This document shows positions 26,544-36,400 of a DNA stretch of 58,056 nucleotides, piece by piece (position 1 is the stretch's first letter; each line of letters opens with the position of its first letter). This stretch comes from Bacteroidaceae bacterium. GTDB lineage: Bacteria > Bacteroidota > Bacteroidia > Bacteroidales > Bacteroidaceae. Location: NCBI GenBank assembly GCA_017940565.1, contig JAGAYH010000020.1, positions 1 to 58,056 of the forward strand. Reading direction: 5' to 3'. A program made the position numbers and the translations under genes. Below the pieces are notes generated by a model. The model saw only the letters and a program-made list of their open reading frames with translations, was not told the origin of the DNA and made no database searches.

Positions 26544-28700
26544 ATGAAGGTTTACAAGTCAAGCGAGATCAAGAACATCGCTATCCTGGGCAATGCCGGC
26601 TCAGGCAAGACCACCCTCACGGAAAGCATCCTCTTTGAGAGTGGTCAGATTCAGAGACGCGGCCGCGTGTCGCAAAAGAATACCGTCAGCGACTACTTCC
26701 CCGTGGAGCAGGAGTACGGTTATTCCGTGTTTGCCACCGTTTTCCACGCTGAGAACAACGGTAAGAAACTCAACTTCATCGACTGCCCGGGTTCCGACGA
26801 CTTCTCCGGCGCTGCCGTGACGGCACTCAACGTGACCGACACCGCCGCCATCCTCGTTAACGGCGCCAACGGCGTGGAGGTAGGCACACAGAACCAGTTC
26901 CGCACCACCAACAAGCTGGGCAAGCCTGTCATCTTCGTAGTGAACCACGTTGATGACGAGAAGTGCGACTACGACAGCATCATCGAAAAACTGAAAGAAC
27001 TGTTCGGCCAGAACGTTGTGCCCGTGCAGTATCCTGTAACGACAGGTCCCGACTTCAGCACCATCATCGACGTGCTGACCATGAAGCAATATACCTACGG
27101 CGCCAACGGCGGCAAGGCTACCGTGAGCGACATCCCCGCCGACCAGCTGGACAAGGCTACCGAACTGCACCACGCCCTCGTGGAGGCCGCTGCCGAACAC
27201 GACGACGCCCTGATGGAGAAGTTCTTCGAGACCGAAGACCTGACCGACGACGAGGTGCGCGAAGGCGTGCGCAAGGGTCTCGTGGCCCGCGGCATCTTCC
27301 CTGTAGCCTGCGTATGTGCTGAAAGCGACAAGGGCGTGGACCGCCTGCTCGAATTCCTCGGCAACGTGGTGCCCTTCGTAACCGAAGTGCCCAAGGTGAA
27401 GAACGCTGCCGGCGAAGAAGTGGCTGCTGATGAGAACGGCCCCACATCGCTCTTCTTCTTCAAGACCGGTATGGAACCCCACATTGGTGAAGTGCAGTAC
27501 TTCAAGGTGATGAGCGGCAAGGTGCACGAAGGCGACGACCTCGTCAATGCCGACCGCGGCTCGAAGGAACGCCTCTCACAGCTCTTCGTGTGTGCCGGAC
27601 AGAACCGTACCAAGGTGGAAGAACTCCGCGCCGGTGACATCGGCTGCTCCGTGAAACTGAAGGACGTCAAGACGGGCAATACCCTTAACGGCAAGGATAC
27701 CGACAACCGCTTCGACTTCATCAAATATCCCAACTCCAAGTGCATCCGCGCCATCCGTCCGGTCAACGTGGCCGAAATGGAAAAGATGATGGCCGCCATC
27801 AACCGCATGTCGGAAGAAGACCCCACATGGGTGGTAGAGCAGAGCAAGGAACTGCGCCAGGTACTCATCCACGGCCAGGGCGAATTCCATCTGCGCACCC
27901 TGAAGTGGCGTCTGGAAAACCTCGACAAGATTCAGGTGGAACTCTACGAACAGCGCATCCCCTACCGTGAGACCATCACGAAGAAGGCCCGCGCCGACTA
28001 CCGTCACAAGAAGCAGAGCGGTGGCGCCGGACAGTTCGGCGAAGTTCACCTCATCGTCGAGCCATACACCGAAGGCATGCCCGAACCGAGCATGTACAAG
28101 TTCAACGGTCAGGAATTCAAAATCACGCCGCGCAGCACCGAAGAAGTGCCTCTGGAGTGGGGCGGCAAGCTCGTCTTCATCAACTCCGTAGTCGGCGGTG
28201 CCGTCGACACCCGCTTCATGCCCGCCATCCTCAAGGGTATTATGGAGCGCATGGAGCGCGGACCGCTCACCGGCAGCTATGCCCGTGACGTGCGCGTCAT
28301 CGTTTACGACGGTAAGATGCACCCGGTTGACTCCAACGAAGTCTCCTTCATGCTCGCCGGCCGCAACGCCTTCAGCCAGGCCTTCAAGGAGGCAGGACCG
28401 AAGATTCTGGAACCCATCTACGACGTGGAAGTGCTCGTTCCCGCCGACTACATGGGCGACGTGATGAGCGACCTGCAGGGCCGCCGCGGCATGATCATGG
28501 GTATGGAGTCGGAAGGCGGCTACCAGAAGCTCAACGCCAAGGTGCCCCTGAAGGAGATGTCCAACTTCTCCACCTCGCTGAGCTCCATCACCGCCGGCAG
28601 CGCCTCATTCGACATGAAGTTCGCCAGCTACGAGCTCGTGCCCGCCGAAGTACAGGACGAACTCATCAAGGCTCACGAAGCAGAACAGGCCGAGGACTAA
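26544..28700 (+). CDS. fusA2: EF-G paralogue (EF-G2 type) lacking the catalytic histidine
   Basis: 718 residues with the full EF-G domain order: GTPase domain with P-loop GNAGSGKT (16-23), domain II, and the C-terminal domains III-V (GGAGQFGEVHL, RRGMIMGMESEGG). In ordinary EF-G switch II reads DTPGHVDF; here it is DCPGSDDF (80-87), so the catalytic His is Ser84. The NKxD motif reads NHVD (134-137). Work on Bacteroides thetaiotaomicron described an EF-G2 that supports translation without GTP hydrolysis and is needed during carbon limitation in the gut. This protein has the sequence changes expected of that class. Its upstream gap is long and may carry starvation control sites, which I could not identify. 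Confidence 0.9.
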   Translation: MKVYKSSEIKNIAILGNAGSGKTTLTESILFESGQIQRRGRVSQKNTVSDYFPVEQEYGYSVFATVFHAENNGKKLNFIDCPGSDDFSGAAVTALNVTDTAAILVNGANGVEVGTQNQFRTTNKLGKPVIFVVNHVDDEKCDYDSIIEKLKELFGQNVVPVQYPVTTGPDFSTIIDVLTMKQYTYGANGGKATVSDIPADQLDKATELHHALVEAAAEHDDALMEKFFETEDLTDDEVREGVRKGLVARGIFPVACVCAESDKGVDRLLEFLGNVVPFVTEVPKVKNAAGEEVAADENGPTSLFFFKTGMEPHIGEVQYFKVMSGKVHEGDDLVNADRGSKERLSQLFVCAGQNRTKVEELRAGDIGCSVKLKDVKTGNTLNGKDTDNRFDFIKYPNSKCIRAIRPVNVAEMEKMMAAINRMSEEDPTWVVEQSKELRQVLIHGQGEFHLRTLKWRLENLDKIQVELYEQRIPYRETITKKARADYRHKKQSGGAGQFGEVHLIVEPYTEGMPEPSMYKFNGQEFKITPRSTEEVPLEWGGKLVFINSVVGGAVDTRFMPAILKGIMERMERGPLTGSYARDVRVIVYDGKMHPVDSNEVSFMLAGRNAFSQAFKEAGPKILEPIYDVEVLVPADYMGDVMSDLQGRRGMIMGMESEGGYQKLNAKVPLKEMSNFSTSLSSITAGSASFDMKFASYELVPAEVQDELIKAHEAEQAED

Positions 28701-28734
28701 TGTCCTCCGGGCCTGTGTCATCACGATACCAACA

Positions 28735-28776
28735 GAAGCGGCGTCACAAAATTTTGTGGCGCCGCTTTGTGATACT
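28735..28776. repeat. Two-unit palindromic 21-bp array, possible terminator
   Basis: Units GAAGCGGCGTCAC (28735) and GTGGCGCCGCTTTGTG (28756) are 21 bp apart and form an inverted repeat 35 bp after the EF-G stop codon. It could act as a terminator hairpin. Confidence 0.65.
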
Positions 28777-28780
28777 ATTC

Positions 28781-28959
28781 AAAAAATCTTGACAAACCGT
28801 CGGCAGGGGTCCCATTTCGGCGCTCACAAGTGGGATTTAGGATTGCAGAAACGGCGTTTCAAAATTACGAAACGCCGTTTCTGTTTGGACAGGTTTGAGG
28901 ACTGATGAAAATCAAATGGTTACAAAGCTACCGGATTTTGGGTGAAAAATTTTGACAAA
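28781..28959 (+). repeat. Composite intergenic element, copy B
   Basis: AAAAAATCTTGACAAA at 28781-28796 and GAAAAATTTTGACAAA at 28944-28959 bound the element; their starts are 163 bp apart. The four-unit array starts at 28806, 28827, 28848 and 28869 (21 bp each), the last two being GAAACGGCGTTTCAAAATT and GAAACGCCGTTTCTG. CTGATGAAAATCAAATGG follows at about 28900. It lies in the 410-bp gap upstream of the six-hairpin glycosidase gene. Confidence 0.75.
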
Positions 28960-29061
28960 TTTCTCACCGGCCATGCGGCCGGTAGCCGGAGGGCTTGACC
29001 GAACAAGGGGGTAAATAAAAAATAAAGGTAACGTATGCCTGCGGATAAGCGCAAAAAGTGG

Positions 29062-29069
29062 TAACTTTG
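29062..29069 (+). promoter_or_regulatory. -7 box of the glycosidase operon
   Basis: TAACTTTG 41 bp before ATG 29111. The -33 position holds CCTG rather than TTTG, so dependence on an activator is possible. Confidence 0.5.
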
Positions 29070-29110
29070 AAGGGTGAAAAGACTAAAAGGATATATAAAC
29101 GAATAATAAG

Positions 29111-31114
29111 ATGAAGAAAATCGTATTGTCATTGGCGGTACTTGCCCTTACGTCCTGGGGCGTGCAGGCCGCCACCCGCTGGCAGATGCAGGCCGACGGC
29201 AGCATCCAGTGGACTCCGAAGGACGATGTGCCCCACGAAGACCACATTGAAATGAGCGGCAAGCGCGTGAGCGTGGTACTGCGCTACGGCGTGGACCAGA
29301 AAGGTGCGTTTCATATCAATCAGAGCATGGTGTGGCCCATGCTGCGCACCATTCCCAACAACACCCACGCCTCGCTGATGCGGCGGTTTGACTGGAACGC
29401 GCTGGAGGACGTGCAGGTGAACGGCCGGGCGCTGGGCAACGAGCGGGTGAAGAAAATCACGCTCGACGGCACGCTGCGCGTGGAAAGCCAGATGTGGGCC
29501 AGCCAGTGGCTCACGGTGAAGCGCCAATACTTCCCCTCGACCGAGGGTCCCGTGCTCTACGAGCGTTTCGCCATTGTGAACACCAGCGACAAGGCGGTCG
29601 GTGTGGAACTGCCCGTCGCGCTCAAACTCTATAACACCGATGCCCGGAAGGGCGTCTATGGCGCCTATGGCATCCAACTGCGCACGAGCGTGGACGACAA
29701 GCACTACCATTGCCAACTGCAACCGAAAGACTCCGTGGTGTTCTGGGCCTCCATAACCGCTGCCAAAGAGGGCGAGAAAGGGGCCGTGACGACCGACGAA
29801 GCCTATGCCAAGGAGTTGCAGGCCCGCTACGACCTGGTGGCCGCCCTGCAGAAGAACCTGGTGCTGGAAACGCCCGATGACGTCATCAACCGCATGTTTG
29901 CCTTTGCCAAAGTGCGTGCCTCGGAGAGCATCTACGAGACCAAGCAAGGTCCGGTCCACGGACCCGGCGGCGAGAGCTACTATGCAGCCATCTGGGCCAA
30001 CGACCAGGCGGAGTATGTCAATCCGTTCTTCCCCTTTGAGGGCTATGCCTACGGCAATGCTGCCTCGCTGAACAGCTACGAATGGTTTGCCCGTTACATG
30101 AACGACGAGTGGAAGCCCATACCCAGCAGTATCATTGCCGAAGGCACCGACATCTGGAACGGTGCCGGCGACCGTGGCGATGCTGCCATGATAGCCCACG
30201 GGGCCGCACGCTATGTGCTGGCCCGCGGCGACAAGGAAGAGGCCCTGCGGCTGTGGCCGCTCATCACGTGGTGTCTGGAGTATTGCAACAAGCAGCTGAC
30301 TCCCGAAGGTGTCGTGGCCAGCCGGAGTGATGAACTGGAAGGCCGTTTCCCCAGCGGCAAGGCCAATCTGTGCACCTCGTCGCTCTACTACGACGGTCTC
30401 ATCTCAGCCGCTTACCTGTGCAAAGAACTGGGCGAGCCCGCCCGTGTGGCCAAGCGCTATCTGCAGCAGGCCGCCGACCTGAGGAAGGCTATGGACAAGT
30501 ACTTCGCCCGCCCCATGGACGGATTTGATACTTACCAGTACTACGAAGGTAACGACAAACTGCGTGCCTGGATTTGCATCCCCCTGTGCATGGGCATCAC
30601 CGAGCGCGCCAAGGGAACAATCGACGCCCTGTTCTCACCGCAGCTGTGGACCAAGGACGGCCTGCTGACCCAGGCGGGCGACAAGACTTTCTGGGATCGT
30701 TCCACCCTCTACGCCCTGCGCGGCGTTTATGCCGCCGGCTATCCTGACAAGGCCGACGAGTATATGCACTATTACTCCGAGACCCGTCTGCTGGGCGACC
30801 ACGTGCCTTATGCCATTGAGGCATGGCCCGAGGGCAGCCAGCGCCATCTGAGCGCCGAGAGCGGCCTGTATGCACGCATCGTGACCGAAGGCTTGTTCGG
30901 CATCCGGCCCACCGGTTTCCGCTCGTTCCTGCTGAAACCCGAAATGCCCACCAAGTGGCAGACCATGGCCCTGCGCCATGTGCGGGCTTTCGGCGGTGAC
31001 TTCGACATTGAGGTGAGCCGCAAGGGCGCTAAACTGAATGTCGCAGTGAAACAGAGCGGCAAGACAAAACGTTATACTGCAAAGCAAGGACAAAACATAG
31101 AAGTGAAATTATGA
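29111..31114 (+). CDS. Secreted six-hairpin (alpha/alpha-barrel) glycoside hydrolase-like protein
   Basis: 667 residues with a signal peptide (MKKIVLSLAVLALTSWGVQA). A beta-sandwich N-terminal part (to about 260) is followed by a helical toroid with acidic, aromatic motifs typical of six-hairpin glycosidases: GPGGESYYAAIWANDQAEY, IAEGTDIWNGAGDRGDAAM, and near the end IEAWPEGSQRHLSAESGLY. A beta-domain closes the chain. The architecture resembles GH78/GH95-type enzymes acting on rhamnose- or fucose-containing glycans, but I cannot fix the family. The stop codon overlaps the start of the GH43 gene (ATGA at 31111-31114), so the two enzymes are made together. Confidence 0.72.
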   Translation: MKKIVLSLAVLALTSWGVQAATRWQMQADGSIQWTPKDDVPHEDHIEMSGKRVSVVLRYGVDQKGAFHINQSMVWPMLRTIPNNTHASLMRRFDWNALEDVQVNGRALGNERVKKITLDGTLRVESQMWASQWLTVKRQYFPSTEGPVLYERFAIVNTSDKAVGVELPVALKLYNTDARKGVYGAYGIQLRTSVDDKHYHCQLQPKDSVVFWASITAAKEGEKGAVTTDEAYAKELQARYDLVAALQKNLVLETPDDVINRMFAFAKVRASESIYETKQGPVHGPGGESYYAAIWANDQAEYVNPFFPFEGYAYGNAASLNSYEWFARYMNDEWKPIPSSIIAEGTDIWNGAGDRGDAAMIAHGAARYVLARGDKEEALRLWPLITWCLEYCNKQLTPEGVVASRSDELEGRFPSGKANLCTSSLYYDGLISAAYLCKELGEPARVAKRYLQQAADLRKAMDKYFARPMDGFDTYQYYEGNDKLRAWICIPLCMGITERAKGTIDALFSPQLWTKDGLLTQAGDKTFWDRSTLYALRGVYAAGYPDKADEYMHYYSETRLLGDHVPYAIEAWPEGSQRHLSAESGLYARIVTEGLFGIRPTGFRSFLLKPEMPTKWQTMALRHVRAFGGDFDIEVSRKGAKLNVAVKQSGKTKRYTAKQGQNIEVKL

Positions 31115-32091
31115 AACGAAAGGCACTTTTCTTACTGTTGTCTGTGGTCTCGTTGACGTTGCTGGCCCAGACACTGACGTTCCAGAACCCCATTGTCAAT
31201 CAAAACGGGCCCGATCCGAGTGTGATGCGCGACAAAGACGGCACGTTCTACATGTTTACCACCGGTAACCACATCTTCCGTTCCCCGAACATGGTCGACT
31301 GGACCTATTTGGGTGAATGTTTCACTCCCGAAGGCCGGCCCACCTTTGTGCCCGGTGTGAAATACCTTTGGGCGCCTGATATAAACAGAATAGGCAAGCA
31401 GTATGTGCTCTACTATGCCATGTCGAAGTGGGGCGGCGAGGACAGTTGCGGCGTCGGCGTGGCCTATGCCGACTGTATTGAAGGCCCCTATACCTGCATC
31501 AACGGCAACGGCAAACTGTTCCGCAGTTTTGAGATAGGTGTGCGCAACAGCATCGACCCGTTCTACATCAAGGACCGAGGGAAACACTGGCTCGTTTGGG
31601 GCAGTTTCCACGGCATCTACGCCATCGAGCTGACCCGCGACGGTTTGGCCGTGAAGCCCGGTGCAGAGAAAGTGAAGATAGCCGGTTCGGCCTACGAAGG
31701 CGCGTATATATATAAAAGGAAAGGTTACTATTACTTTTTTGGCTCCACCGGCTCGTGTTGCGACGGTGAGCGGAGCACCTACCGCACCTGTGTGGCGCGG
31801 TCGAAACGTCTGCTCGGTCCCTATGTGGACAAAGAAGGCCGTCCCTTGTTGGAGAATAATCACGAGGTAATACTGCACAGCAATGCGCGTTGGGCCGGTA
31901 CGGGCCATAATGGCGAAATTATCGTGGACGACGCCGGTCAGACGTGGCTGCCCTACCATGCCTACGACAAGCTTGAGCCGGAGAAGGGCCGCAAGGTCCT
32001 GCTCGACCGGATACAGTGGGATGAGGATGGCTGGCCCTACATCGATTATGACATGCCGGCTACGGTCAGTCCGCGCCCGGTGGTGAAGTGA
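31111..32091 (+). CDS. Secreted GH43-family glycoside hydrolase
   Basis: 326 residues with signal peptide (MKRKALFLLLSVVSLTLLAQ). The five-bladed propeller motifs of GH43 are visible: GPDPSVMRDKDGTFYMFTT with the catalytic base Asp35, VRNSIDPFYIKD with Asp149 as the pKa-modulating acid, and GSAYEGAYIYKR with the catalytic acid Glu196. Typical substrates are arabinan, arabinoxylan or other alpha-L-arabinofuranosides and beta-xylosides. Translationally coupled to the six-hairpin enzyme, suggesting that they act on the same polymer in sequence. Confidence 0.9.
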   Translation: MKRKALFLLLSVVSLTLLAQTLTFQNPIVNQNGPDPSVMRDKDGTFYMFTTGNHIFRSPNMVDWTYLGECFTPEGRPTFVPGVKYLWAPDINRIGKQYVLYYAMSKWGGEDSCGVGVAYADCIEGPYTCINGNGKLFRSFEIGVRNSIDPFYIKDRGKHWLVWGSFHGIYAIELTRDGLAVKPGAEKVKIAGSAYEGAYIYKRKGYYYFFGSTGSCCDGERSTYRTCVARSKRLLGPYVDKEGRPLLENNHEVILHSNARWAGTGHNGEIIVDDAGQTWLPYHAYDKLEPEKGRKVLLDRIQWDEDGWPYIDYDMPATVSPRPVVK

Positions 32092-32116
32092 TGTCCTTTT
32101 GAGAGGCATAAAACAG

Positions 32117-32157
32117 CGAGCGGCCTGCGTTCCTTTCGGGGGAATGCAGGCCGCTCG
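32117..32157. terminator. Terminator between GH43 and the LacI-type regulator
   Basis: A 17-bp stem with one mismatch (CGAGCGGCCTGCGTTCC / GGAATGCAGGCCGCTCG). On the minus strand it is followed by TTTTAT, so it probably ends the regulator transcript and may also stop the GH43 transcript. Confidence 0.75.
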
Positions 32158-32173
32158 ATTATGTCGGGCCAGG

Positions 32174-33184
32174 TCAGTGCAGGTGTTTTATCGAGTTGCG
32201 CAGCACGATGCTGGGCGCCATGCAGATGTTGGCTTGCAGCTGTTCCTTCTTGGCAATGGCCTGGAGCAACAGGTTTATGGCCGTTTCGGCAATGTCGGTG
32301 ACGGGTTGCTTGATGCGGGTCACGGGGGGATTGAGGTAGTCCAGGTAGGTGTTGTCGTCGAAGGAGATGACCGAGACGTCGTCGGGAATGTTCAGCTTGT
32401 GCTCGTTGAGTGCCTTGAGCACGCCCAGCAGAATGGTGCTGCTCAGGGCAAAGATGGCCGTAGGCGGTTGCTTTGCGCCGATGGCCAGTTGGGTCTCAAT
32501 GTAGCCGTTCTGTACGGAGAAGTCATTGCCCACCACGCTCAGCCGGCAGTTGTTGCCGCTCCGTGCGATGGCGTCGTGGCATCCGCGCACACGCTCGTTT
32601 GAGGTGACCGACACGTCGGGACCTTTGATGCAGAGCACGCGGTTATGGCCTGACTCCAGCAAGAGCTGCATGGCCCGGTAGCCGCCGTCGTAGTTGTCGG
32701 TGGACACGTAGGGGATGTCGGCTTCGGGATAGTAGCGGTCAATGAGGATGAGGGGCACCCGTTTGCACAGGCTGGCAATGGTGGCCGGGTCGTCGCCGCA
32801 GGGCACCACGATGATGCCGTCCACGCTGCGGGCCACCATGGTGTTCAGGGCCTGGCGCTCGGCCTCGGGATTCTCCATGGTGTCGATGAGGGTGACGATG
32901 TAGCCGGCCTGGCGTGCGTTGGTGATGACGGTACTGGCCAGGTTGGCGAAGAACGGGTTGCTGATGTAGGGCACCACCAGCCCGATGGTCTTGCTCACCT
33001 TGCTGCGCAACATCTGGGCCACGCTGTTGAGCTGGTAGCCCGTGTCCTTGCTTACCTTCATGATTTTCTCCACAGCCTGCTTGCTGATGCGGGCCGAGGC
33101 TGCTTTGCCGTTGAGCACCCTCGACACGGTGGTCTTCGAGTAACCCGTGATACGGGCGATGTCGTCTAATGTATGTTTCTCCAT
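32174..33184 (-). CDS. LacI-family transcriptional regulator
   Basis: 336 residues. The N-terminal LacI helix-turn-helix and hinge are clear (LDDIARITGYSKTTVSRVLN, then KVSKDTGYQLNSVAQMLRSK). The effector domain is of the periplasmic-binding type (IGLVVPYISNPFFANLASTV, DGIIVVPCGDD, ILLGVLKALNE, ISFDDNTYLDYLNPPVTRIK). It is convergent with the GH43 operon and divergent from the ADP-ribosylglycohydrolase gene, so it most likely controls this glycan locus in response to a released sugar. It has a full consensus promoter of its own. Confidence 0.93.
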   Translation of the reverse strand: MEKHTLDDIARITGYSKTTVSRVLNGKAASARISKQAVEKIMKVSKDTGYQLNSVAQMLRSKVSKTIGLVVPYISNPFFANLASTVITNARQAGYIVTLIDTMENPEAERQALNTMVARSVDGIIVVPCGDDPATIASLCKRVPLILIDRYYPEADIPYVSTDNYDGGYRAMQLLLESGHNRVLCIKGPDVSVTSNERVRGCHDAIARSGNNCRLSVVGNDFSVQNGYIETQLAIGAKQPPTAIFALSSTILLGVLKALNEHKLNIPDDVSVISFDDNTYLDYLNPPVTRIKQPVTDIAETAINLLLQAIAKKEQLQANICMAPSIVLRNSIKHLH

Positions 33185-33203
33185 GGACGTTACTTTGCGT
33201 TTC

Positions 33204-33235
33204 CAAAGTTACAAATAAAACGGCGGGCGGGCAAA
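33204..33235 (-). promoter_or_regulatory. Promoter of the LacI-type regulator
   Basis: Minus strand: TTTG (33235-33232), 20 bp spacer, TAACTTTG (33211-33204), 20 bp before the ATG at 33184. A complete Bacteroidales consensus. Confidence 0.78.
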
Positions 33236-33285
33236 CGAAACGCGCTTTTTTCTTTCCGTGGCCGGCGGAAACGTTTCTTATGACG

Positions 33286-33342
33286 CAAATGCGTCTTCGT
33301 TTTCCCTAAATCGGATTTAGGTGCCGCCAACTCCGTTTTCGT
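33286..33342 (+). repeat. 21-bp-period intergenic array between two divergent promoters
   Basis: Units centred on TGCGTCTTCG (33290), TCGGATTTAG (33311) and TCCGTTTTCG (33332) keep the 21-bp register; the middle unit is the palindromic CTAAATCGGATTTAG type. The array lies between the -33 boxes of the regulator and of the ADP-ribosylglycohydrolase gene. Confidence 0.72.
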
Positions 33343-33415
33343 TCTTACGTGTGGCGACCTTCATGGGTGTTTTCACAGGTTCTGAATATAAAAAAATAAA
33401 AAAGTTGCCGATTTA

Positions 33416-33447
33416 TTTGTTTATTTCCGCAAGAGTTACTAATTTTG
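33416..33447 (+). promoter_or_regulatory. Promoter of the ADP-ribosylglycohydrolase-type gene
   Basis: TTTG at 33416-33419, 20 bp spacer, TAATTTTG at 33440-33447, 40 bp before ATG 33488. A complete consensus promoter. Confidence 0.8.
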
Positions 33448-33487
33448 CGCAAACGATTGCGCTAATTAACGGACAAAACGAAAAAAT

Positions 33488-36400
33488 ATGAGAAAGAAAG
33501 CGACTCTCAGAGGCTTCCGAGCCCTGTTTACAGGTGTGATGCTGTCGCTCCTGCCGTGCACCGCGTTGCTGGCGCAGGACGGCGGGGATGAAGGCACCGT
33601 AACCCTGTCGAAAGAAGTGTTGATGGACAAAATCAAGGGCGGCTGGGCAGCCCAGACCATCGGGTGCGCCTACGGCGGCCCCACGGAGTTTGTGTACCGC
33701 GGCGTGATGATTCCCGACGCTACGGAAATCAAGTACGACGAACACCATCTGAAGTACTACTTCGACAACATTCCCACACTTTACGACGACATCTACATGG
33801 ACCTGACCTTCATGGACACGTATTACAAACACGGACTGGACACCCATGTCGACTCGTTTGCCCTGGCCTTTGCCCATGCGGGCTACTCGCTGTGGCACGC
33901 CAACCAGCAGGCGCGATACAACATCCTGCGTGGCATCATGCCCCCCGAGTCGGGCCACTGGAAAAACAATCCCCATGCCGACTGCATCGACTTCCAGATT
34001 GAAAGCGACTTCGCCGGACTGATGTCGCCGGGCATGCCCAACGCCGCCTCGGCCATTTCCGACAAGATAGGCCACATCATGAACTACGGCGACGGCTGGT
34101 ACGGCGGCGTCTTCATCGGTGCCATGTATGCCCTGGCCTTCGTGGAAAACGACATCGAAACCGTCGTGCAAAAGGCGCTGCAGGCCATTCCCAAGGAGAG
34201 CAAGTTCTACGAGCGCATCAATGCCGTCATCACATGGTACAAGGAAGACCCCACCGACTGGAAACGCTGCTGGACACTCTACAACCAGTACTACAGCCGC
34301 GACGTGGGCTGCCCCGAACTGATTCTGGCTCCCGGCAACATCGACGCCACGATGAACAGCGCTTACGTGGTCATGGGCCTGCTCTACGGAGCCGGCGACT
34401 TTGGCAAAACCATGGAGATTTCTACCCGCTGCGGCCAAGACTCCGACTGCAACCCCTCGTCGGCTGCCGGTGTGCTGGCCACCATGAAAGGCTACAGCTG
34501 GATACCGGAGAAGTGGATGCCCAACCTGCGTGAGGTCGAAGACCGCGTGTTCTCCTACACCAAGATTTCGCTCAACAAAGCTTATCAGATGAGCTACGAC
34601 CTGGCTCTGCAGATGATTGAGAAATACGGCGGTACAGTGGGCGAAAACGATGTGACCATCAAAGTGCAGACCCCAGAAACCGTACGTTTGGAGCAGGGCT
34701 TCCCCAACATGAAGCCGAAACTGCTCACATCGAACATCGAATACCTCGGTCAGGAAAAAGCCGGCCAAAACGAATTTAAGTTCCACGGTACAGGCATCGT
34801 ATTCTACGGCAACATCTCCTATCCCGACAACAAGTTTGTGGCCCAGCTCGAGGTAACCCTCGACGGCGAGGTGGACTGCGTGATGCCCATACCCGCCGCC
34901 GGCCACGACCGCACGGCCGACGCCCTTTATTGGAAGTATGAACTGGAGGACGGCCCCCACACCGTATCGTTCAAATTCCTCAACGCCAAGTCGAGCGCCA
35001 ACATCAAGGTGGACCGCGCCATATACTACGTGCCCGACGAGGAAGTGGAAGTGCCCACGCTCCAGCCTGTCATTTTCAACCGATGGGCCGACGCCTACAC
35101 CAATGGTGTGTCGCTGGACTACGACAATGACGGTATTCAGGACGTCTTCATGACCGGAAGCGAGATGGGCGTGCATTTGCTTAACGGTACCGGCGAGAGC
35201 GTTCATCCGGGCGCCTACAAGGAAAACTTCTACATCGGCGACATCAAGAACGTGGACTTCTTCGCCAGCCTCTATCCCGTTGATTTCGACGGCGACGGCA
35301 ACCTGGACCTGGTGGCCTTCGATGCTGAGCCGAGCGGCAAAACTACTGACGACGGCGGTCCCGAAGGCATCTTCCTCGGCGATGGTACGGGCAAGTTTGT
35401 CCTGGCCAAAACCATCGTTTACGAAGAAGACGGCACTACCGTGGATGACGATTTCAATTGGACCTGGATCAAGTCGGGCGACGTGGCCGACTTTACGGGC
35501 AACGGATGTCTCGACCTTGTTGTCGTCTCCGACCATGCCGGCTACAACAACCTGCTCATTAACGAAGGTGTGGACGAAACCGGCGCCTTTAAGTTCCGCA
35601 AACGTTCCTACGACACCAAAGACAGGTATCTCATCCTGAACAAAGCTTGGAATCAGTGTGCCGGCTACGTGAAGGCCTACGACTTCAACAGCGACGGCTA
35701 CATGGATTTCTTTCTTGCCGGATCTAACAGTTCCTCGGCCACTTATTACTGCCTGAACACGCCCGATGACCCGGGTAAATTCTCGATTAAGAAATTCCCC
35801 ACCACACGCTATGTGCCTTCGTTCGACATTGCCGACGTGAACAACGACGGATACCCCGATGTCTATTTCTCGGGCGAGTACAAGAACGGCTGGTTCAACC
35901 AGATTTATGCGTACGACAGCGCCACGGATAAGTTTAAGCTGTGGAACACCCTGCCGTGGCAGAACAACGACATCTGCATGGGCTACCGTTCCAGTGTCTT
36001 CGTTGACTGGGATGGCGACGGCATCGTTGACATCATTCAGACGGGTCGCTCCGACACCGAACTCTCGTTTGGACAAAACCTTGATTCGCGTGCTTCAAAA
36101 ATTCGCATCAACTACGGTGACGGTACCGAATGGAAAGACCCCATCCTGACGGCGGGCTCCAACATGAATACCGGCATCCTCTCCGACATGAACAACGATG
36201 GTGTCGTGGACTATCTGCGCAACGGCAGCAACGATCTGGCCGTAAGTCTGGATGACCTGAACTACAGCCGGGGCAACCTCTTCACCGCTACGCTCAACCC
36301 CAGCACCACCGTTTACCAGCCCGAAGCTCCTGTGCTCAATGAACCTGCCATTGACTCTACCACGGTGACCCTCTCGTGGGAAGCTCCCGCAAGTGCCAAG

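Noticed and set aside
28781-28959. TTGACA in the composite element as a sigma-70 -35 box
   Set aside because: Bacteroidales primary sigma factors use TTTG / TAnnTTTG; no matching -10 box follows, and the motif is repeated at both ends at fixed distance.
33413-36076. Long minus-strand open frame of 887 codons, and similar long antisense frames (for example 6636-8297 and 37387-38739)
   Set aside because: They mirror strongly coding genes on the other strand, contain Val/His/Gly-rich sequence without domains, and are by-products of GC-rich codon use.
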